Shown here: in pieces, positions 46,725 through 51,442 of the stretch | How the letters are laid out: each line of letters begins with the position of its first letter | How positions within the stretch are numbered: position 1 is the stretch's first letter | From: Beroe ovata | Lineage: Eukaryota > Ctenophora > Nuda > Beroida > Beroidae | DNA length: 51,442 bases | Direction: 5' to 3' | Assembly: GCA_946803715.1 (NCBI GenBank) | Contig: CAMPET010000029.1 | Location: 409,254 to 460,695 of the forward strand | Program-made: the position numbers and the translations under genes | Notes under the pieces: model-generated | What the model saw: only the letters and a program-made list of their open reading frames with translations | The model's database searches: none | Told to the model about the DNA's origin: nothing

Positions 46725-49420
46725 GCACACAAGTGACCTCAAATCACAACAAGTGTTAACAAGTGTCCTCCAGTGTCTTCAAATGTCCCCGAGTGCCAAT
46801 ATGTGTCCCAAAGTATCCACAAGTCACAAGTAGTGTCCTTTAATGTCGACAAATGTCCAAAAGGCACCACAAGTGTCGTCAAGTGTCCTCAAGTGTCCAC
46901 AAGTCACCACCAGTGTCCCTGAATGTCCACAAGTGTCCAAAAGTGTCCTCATGTCACCATAAGTGCCCACAAGTCACCACTAGTGTCCCTTAATGTTCAC
47001 AAGTATTAACAAGTGTCCCCGAATTTTCACTACTCACCACTAGTGTCCCTAAATGTCTACAAATCACCACTTGTGTCCCCAAATGTCCCCAAGCGTCCTT
47101 AAGTGTCCTCATGTCACAACAACTGTCCCGAAGTGTCCACAAGTCACCACTAGTGTCCCTTAATGTTCGCAAGTATAAACAAGTGTTCCCGAGTGTTCTC
47201 AAAAGTGACCTCTGTTGTCCACAAGTGTCCACGAAGATTCAAAAACGTCTTCATGTGTCCAAAAGTTTCTACAAGCCACCACAAGCCACCACATGTAACC
47301 ACAAGTGTCTCTAAGTGTCCGAAACTCACCACTAGTGTCCACTAGTGTCCACAAGTGTCCACAAGTCACCACTATTGTCCCTTAATGTCCACAAGTATCG
47401 ACGAGTGTTCCCGAGTGTTCCCTAATGTCAAAAGTGTCAACATGTGTCCAAGTATCTCTAAATGTCCACGAAGATTCCCGAGTGTATTCATGTTCCCACA
47501 AGGAGCCCCAAGTGTCCGCAACTCACCACTAGTAACCTCAAGTGTCCTCAACTCACCACAAGTAACCTCAAGTGTCCTCAACTCACCAATAGTGTCCCTA
47601 AATGTCCACAAGTGTCCAAAAGTGTCCTCATGTCACAACAACTGTCCCGAAGTGTCCACAAGTCACCACTAGTGTCCCTTAATGTTCGCAAGTATTAACA
47701 AGTGTTCCCGAGTGTTCTCAAAAGTGACCTCTGTTGTCCACAAGTATCCCTAAGTGTCCACGAAGATTCAAAAACGTCTTCATGTGTCCAAAAGTTTCTA
47801 CAAGCCACCACAAGCCACCACATGTAACCACAAGTGTCTCTAAGTGTCCGAAACTCACCACTAGTGTCCACAAGTGTCCACAAGTGTCCACAAGTCACCA
47901 CTATTGTCCCTTAATGTCCACAAGTATCGACGAGTGTTCCCGAGTGTTCCCTAATGTCAAAAGTGTCAACATGTGTCCAAGTATCTCTAAATGTCCACGA
48001 AGATTCCCGAGTGTATTCATGTTCCCACAAGGAGCCCCAAGTGTCCGCAACTCACCACTAGTAACCTCAAGTGTCCTCAACTCACCACTAGTAACCTCAA
48101 GTGTCCTCAACTCACCACTAGTGTCCCTAAATGTCCACAAGTGTCCAAAAGTGTCCCCAAGTGTCCACAGGTCACAACTAGTGTCCCTTAATGTCCACAA
48201 ATATCGACGGGTGTTCCCGAGTGTTTTCTTATGTCAAAAGTGTCCACATGTGTCCACAAGCCACAACAAGTAGCCCAAAGTGTTTGCAACTCACCACTAG
48301 TGTCCACAAGTGACCATAAATCACCAGTAGTGTCCACTAGTGCCCAAAAATGTCCACAATACACCAAAAGTGTCTCCAAGTGTCAACATCTCATCACAAG
48401 TGTCCCAAAATGTCCACAAGTGTTCCCAAGTCACCACTAGTGTCCCTAAATGTCAACAAATCACCAAAAGTGTCCCCAAGTGTCAACAACTCACCACTTG
48501 TGTCCAAAAGTCACCACAATTAGCCCCAATTTCCACGATTGTCCAAAAGTGTAATCATGTTACCACAAGTGTCCACAAGTAACCACAAGTGTCCCTAAGT
48601 GTCCACGAGGCACCACCAGTTTCCCAAATGTCCCCAAGTATCTACAAGCGTTATCGAGTGCTCACGAATGTCCAAAAATGTCCTCATGTGTCCACAAGTC
48701 TCCCAAAGTGTCCACAAAGATTCCCAAGTGTCTTCATGTGTCCATAAGTGTCCACAAATCACCACAAGTAGCCCCAGGTGTCTACAACTCACCACTTGTG
48801 TCCCCAAGCGTCCACAACTCATCACTTATGTCCCTAAATGTCCCTAAATGTCCCTAAATGTCCAAAAGTGTCCTCTTGTCACCACAAGAGTACCAAGTGT
48901 CCACAAGTCACCACTAGTGTCCCTTAATATCTACGAGTGTTCGCGAGTGTTCCCTAATATCAAAAGTGTCCACATGTGTCCACATGTGTCCACATGTGTC
49001 TTATGTGTCCACGAAGATTCCTAAGTTTCTAATGTGCCCACAAGTGTCCACAAGTCACCACTAGTAGCCCCATGTGACCAAAAATCATCATAAGTGTCCC
49101 CAAGTGTCTCCAACTCACCACTAGTGTCCCGTAATGTTCATAAATGTCCAAAAGTGTCTTAATGTCACCACTGGTGTCCCCCGAAATGTCCACAAGTGTC
49201 TGGGAGTGTTCCCGAATGTCCTAAAGTGTATTCATGTCCACAAGTACCCCTATGTGTCCTCGAAGATTCCAAAATTTCTTCACGTGTCCAGAAGTGTCTA
49301 CAAGGAGCCCAAAATGTGTACAGTTCACCGCTCGTGTCCGTTAATGTCCACAACTCACCACTAGTGTCGCCAAATGTCCACAAGTGTCCACAAGTGTCCA
49401 AAAGTCACCACATGTGTCGT
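46725..49420. repeat. Decamer satellite (AAGTGTCCAC / AAGTCACCAC), 2.7 kb, with higher-order repeats
   Basis: The region is almost entirely 10-bp units: AAGTGTCCAC, AAGTCACCAC, TAGTGTCCCT, TAATGTCCAC and variants. A higher-order unit of about 525-530 bp is duplicated: TCCTCATGTCACAACAACTG occurs at about 47105 and 47627, and TCGACGAGTGTTCCCGAGTG at about 47398 and 47927. A period of 10 gives 30-bp triplets of frame and many long but meaningless open frames on both strands (KCPQVSTSHH type). Confidence 0.95.
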
Positions 49421-50136
49421 CATTAGTTTTTCTTTGCGGCATCCATTTGGGTTGCCATAAGGTTTTCTTGTCAAGTTTCCATCAGGGTTTCCATTAGGGT
49501 TTGTATTAGGGTTTTCCTTGAAGCTTCCATTAGTGTACCAATTAGTATTAGAATAAGGGTTTGCATTAGTGTTTGCATTAGGGTTTTCTTTAAGACTTCC
49601 ATTAGTGAACCAATCAGTGAACCAATTGTTGACCTAACAAGCGACCTAACAAGCGGGTTAATTAGTGACCCAATAAGTGACCCAATAAGTGACCCAATAA
49701 GTGACCCAATAAGTGACCCAATTAGTGACCCTATTATTGACGCAATTGGCGACGCAATTGGCGACGCAATTGGCGACGCAATTAGCGACGCAATTAGCGA
49801 CGCAATTAGCGACGCAATTAGCGACGCAATTAGCGACACAAACAGCGAAGCTAACAATGAAGCGAACAGCGAAGCAAACAGCGAAGCAAACAGCGACGCA
49901 ATCAGCGAACTGGTAAGTGACCCAATTAGTCATCCAATTATTACCCAATTAGTGCTGGATTAGTGACTCAATTAGCGACTTGATATGTGACTCAATCAGC
50001 GACTTTGTAGTGACCCAATTAGCGACTTTTGTAGTTACCCAATTAGCGACTGAGTAGTGGCCCAATTAGCGACTCAGTAGTGACCCTATTAGCGACTCAG
50101 TAGTGGATCTATTAGCGACTCAGTAGTGGATCTATT
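49421..50136. repeat. Three successive short-period arrays ending at an N
   Basis: 49440-49610 is made of TTCCATTAGGGTTTGTATTAG-like units. 49610-49740 is TGACCCAATAAG (12 bp). 49740-49920 is GCGACGCAATTA (12 bp), shifting to GCGAAGCAAACA. 49920-50136 is mixed AGCGACTCAGTAGTG-like units. The 12-bp section is open in several frames, but only as ATQL-type repeats. Confidence 0.9.
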
Positions 50137-50137
50137 N

Positions 50138-50843
50138 ATGAAATCTGTATGGAAATGTGTGTTTCTGATAAACTACATTTAAAATCGAGATTTACCCTGG
50201 TTTTGGACTACAACTCGAGCCAAACTTTGTGGCTGTCGTGCAATGTATGTTGTACATAGTAAATCTCGAATTCAATGCCAGAGACTTGTCAAGAGGCCAT
50301 AACAGTAAAATCTCTCGATTCCTAAGTCAGATCTCCATCATAGACACACTGATAATACTCTCACAGGCCGCCTGTATTCCAATGCAGTTAAATCTCGTGT
50401 TGGCAATATCATAGGCTATTGCACTTGTTAGCACCAGATTGATCAGCAACTGATCAAATAGGAGAAATCACTTCTCACGTGGTTAGATTCTATGCAATCA
50501 AAATTAGTCGACACTCTGTACTAGGACGGATTGCGCGTATACTTTTTTTCGAACTTTCTATGGTGACGAGAAGTGCGTTAGCACAAATGGAGACAAATAC
50601 CACCGCGCGCACGCGCGCGCGTGATCGAGAACTGCTCGCTTTAGGCGGGATCTTCCTAATACATGCAAGTCAGGTACCCTCAGGAAAAATTGGACTTCGG
50701 ATGAATATATTCAAGCACTTCGCCCTTCCATACATAACGTCTTGCTTCTGGGGGCTGCGCCCCCAGACCCGTGCTTCTACTTTAAATTGAAGGAGCACAT
50801 TGAATAAAAGCGACCTGNCACACACACACACACACACACACAC
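50138..50843. repeat. Copies of the 41-43-kb repeat family before the septin exons
   Basis: 50138-50290 matches 41335-41510 (GAGATTTACCCTGGTTTTG, then AACTACAACTCGAGCCA). 50690-50817 matches 42900-43015 (ACTTCGCCCTT..., GGGGGCTGCGCCCCCAGACC, GAAGGAGCACATTGAA). A (CA)n tract follows the N at 50818. C-terminal septin exons should lie to the left but were not recognised here. Confidence 0.75.
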
Positions 50844-51250
50844 CTATTGGACGATGCTAGTTTGTTGTCAAGGTTAACTGAGGTAACTGCTGCCAGTTTC
50901 TGACATCTGAAGTTCTCGTAAAGCTCATTGTTAGTTACATCCTTCAGATCTTGCATGTGTGTCCGGATGAGGTTGTTACGGAGAAAGATGAAGTCACAGT
51001 GGTCGGGATTCTCAACTGGGGGATCGGTCAGGTTAGGGTGGGACAGTGGGGCCTTCTATTTGAGTCGGGTCAGGTTACAGGGTGAAATGACACAAACACA
51101 CGATACTAGCGTGTGGCGCGCGCGCAAATCTGCACGTGCATACACACACTTACCCTCAGCGATCCCCCAGGGGTACATTCGACCCCGGAGTTTCTTCCCA
51201 TTGATGTCTAGCAGCGTGTTACTTCCCACTACACCGAACGGCAACTGAGC
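50844..51250 (-). CDS. Septin GTPase, two internal exons; 5' end beyond the window
   Basis: Septins are GTP-binding filament proteins of the cell cortex, cilia and cytokinesis. Exon 51154-51250 encodes [12 protein letters not shown]...[14 protein letters not shown] and joins in phase to exon 50844-51015, encoding [20 protein letters not shown], then [10 protein letters not shown]...[12 protein letters not shown]. These are the highly conserved septin-unique-element segments at the end of the GTPase domain (SEPT7/SEPT2-type). The GTPase P-loop exons lie to the right of base 51442 and the C-terminal coiled coil is not visible. The donor at 50844 leads straight into a (TG)n tract and the N at 50818, so the next exon may be in the gap. 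Which septin group it belongs to cannot be fixed from 90 residues. Confidence 0.95.
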
Positions 51251-51269
51251 CTAGGGACAGGGATGATCA

Positions 51270-51442
51270 TCAATTGTGTCATACCGTGCGATAAGTAACG
51301 CACATGGTTTGTTTCGCGTGATAAGTAACGCACGTGGCTTGTCATGCGTGATCAGTAACGCACGTGGCTTGTTACGCGTGATGAGTAACGCACGTGGCTT
51401 GTTACGCGTGATGAGTAACGCATGTGGCTTGTTACGCGTGAT
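51270..51442. repeat. 30-bp tandem repeat in a septin intron, running off the window
   Basis: About five units of GTGATAAGTAACGCACGTGG, then CTTGTTACGC. Each holds a CACGTG E-box and GTTACGCGTGAT. The array continues past the right edge. Confidence 0.95.

Noticed and set aside
47734-48273. 179-codon open frame with KCPQVSTSHHK-like repeats
   Set aside because: A 10-bp unit leaves all frames open for long distances. The composition is only the satellite translated, and similar frames exist on both strands.
46725-49420. CRISPR-like array
   Set aside because: There are no unique spacers; the sequence is continuous short-period satellite in a eukaryotic genome, without cas genes.
49440-49610. 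Interstitial telomere (TTAGGG repeats)
   Set aside because: TTAGGG occurs only inside longer variable units such as CATTAGGGTTTG and never as an uninterrupted hexamer array.

Overview
This is eukaryotic nuclear DNA, almost certainly from an invertebrate metazoan. Its protein genes are split by short GT-AG introns, mostly 40-500 bp and a few near 32-37 bp. It encodes a cytoplasmic-type actin, a Na+/K+-ATPase beta subunit, a septin, a Mediator subunit, a peroxisomal AAA ATPase, a splicing factor and a mitochondrial ribosomal protein. An early-branching animal such as a sponge would fit the compact genes, the STPR-repeat protein and the high load of small mobile elements, but the sequence alone does not prove the phylum. 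Single N characters (5421, 7390, 8663, 17010, 18834, 29296, 30408, 36232, 41734, 42493, 46270, 50137, 50818) sit at microsatellites or at abrupt breaks in homology. They look like compressed scaffold gaps, so some local duplications and missing exons are probably assembly effects.

Layout. 0.2-3.6 kb: PRPF39 (minus), running off the left edge. 4.3-6.7 kb: a retroposon-like insertion present in two copies between 10-bp target-site repeats. 8.0-10.4 kb: complete Na+/K+-ATPase beta subunit (minus). 11.6 kb: a foldback element. 12.2-14.3 kb: a two-block STPR protein (plus). 16.2-18.9 kb: a small unidentified gene split by an N-bounded block that carries a second partial copy of PEX6. 19.2-21.4 kb: PEX6 (plus). 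21.5-26.5 kb: MED24 (plus), starting about 95 bp after PEX6. 26.7-28.1 kb: a secreted N-formylglutamate-amidohydrolase-like protein (minus), tail-to-tail with MED24. 28.3-29.1 kb: small inverted-repeat elements and a CArG box. 29.1-31.5 kb: actin (plus), with one internal exon missing between two Ns. 31.7-35.2 kb: an uncharacterised coiled-coil gene (minus) with LINE debris in an intron. 37.4-38.2 kb: a divergent pair, an RIIa-like protein (minus) and a probable mitochondrial bL28m (plus). 38.8-50.8 kb: repeat-rich DNA with foldback MITEs, a three-copy GC-hairpin repeat, a Harbinger-like non-autonomous element and several minisatellites, including 2.7 kb of a decamer satellite. 50.8-51.3 kb: two exons of a septin (minus), continuing beyond the right edge.

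The genes are unrelated housekeeping and cytoskeletal functions, and there is no operon-like logic. Close spacing (PEX6/MED24, MED24/FGase-like, RIIa/bL28m) indicates a compact gene-rich half from about 0 to 35 kb and an expanded repeat half from about 38 to 51 kb. I see no bacterial-type system, CRISPR array or defence island. The most unusual material is the nested family of small GC-rich inverted-repeat elements, the N-bounded PEX6 duplicate and the layered satellite tract.
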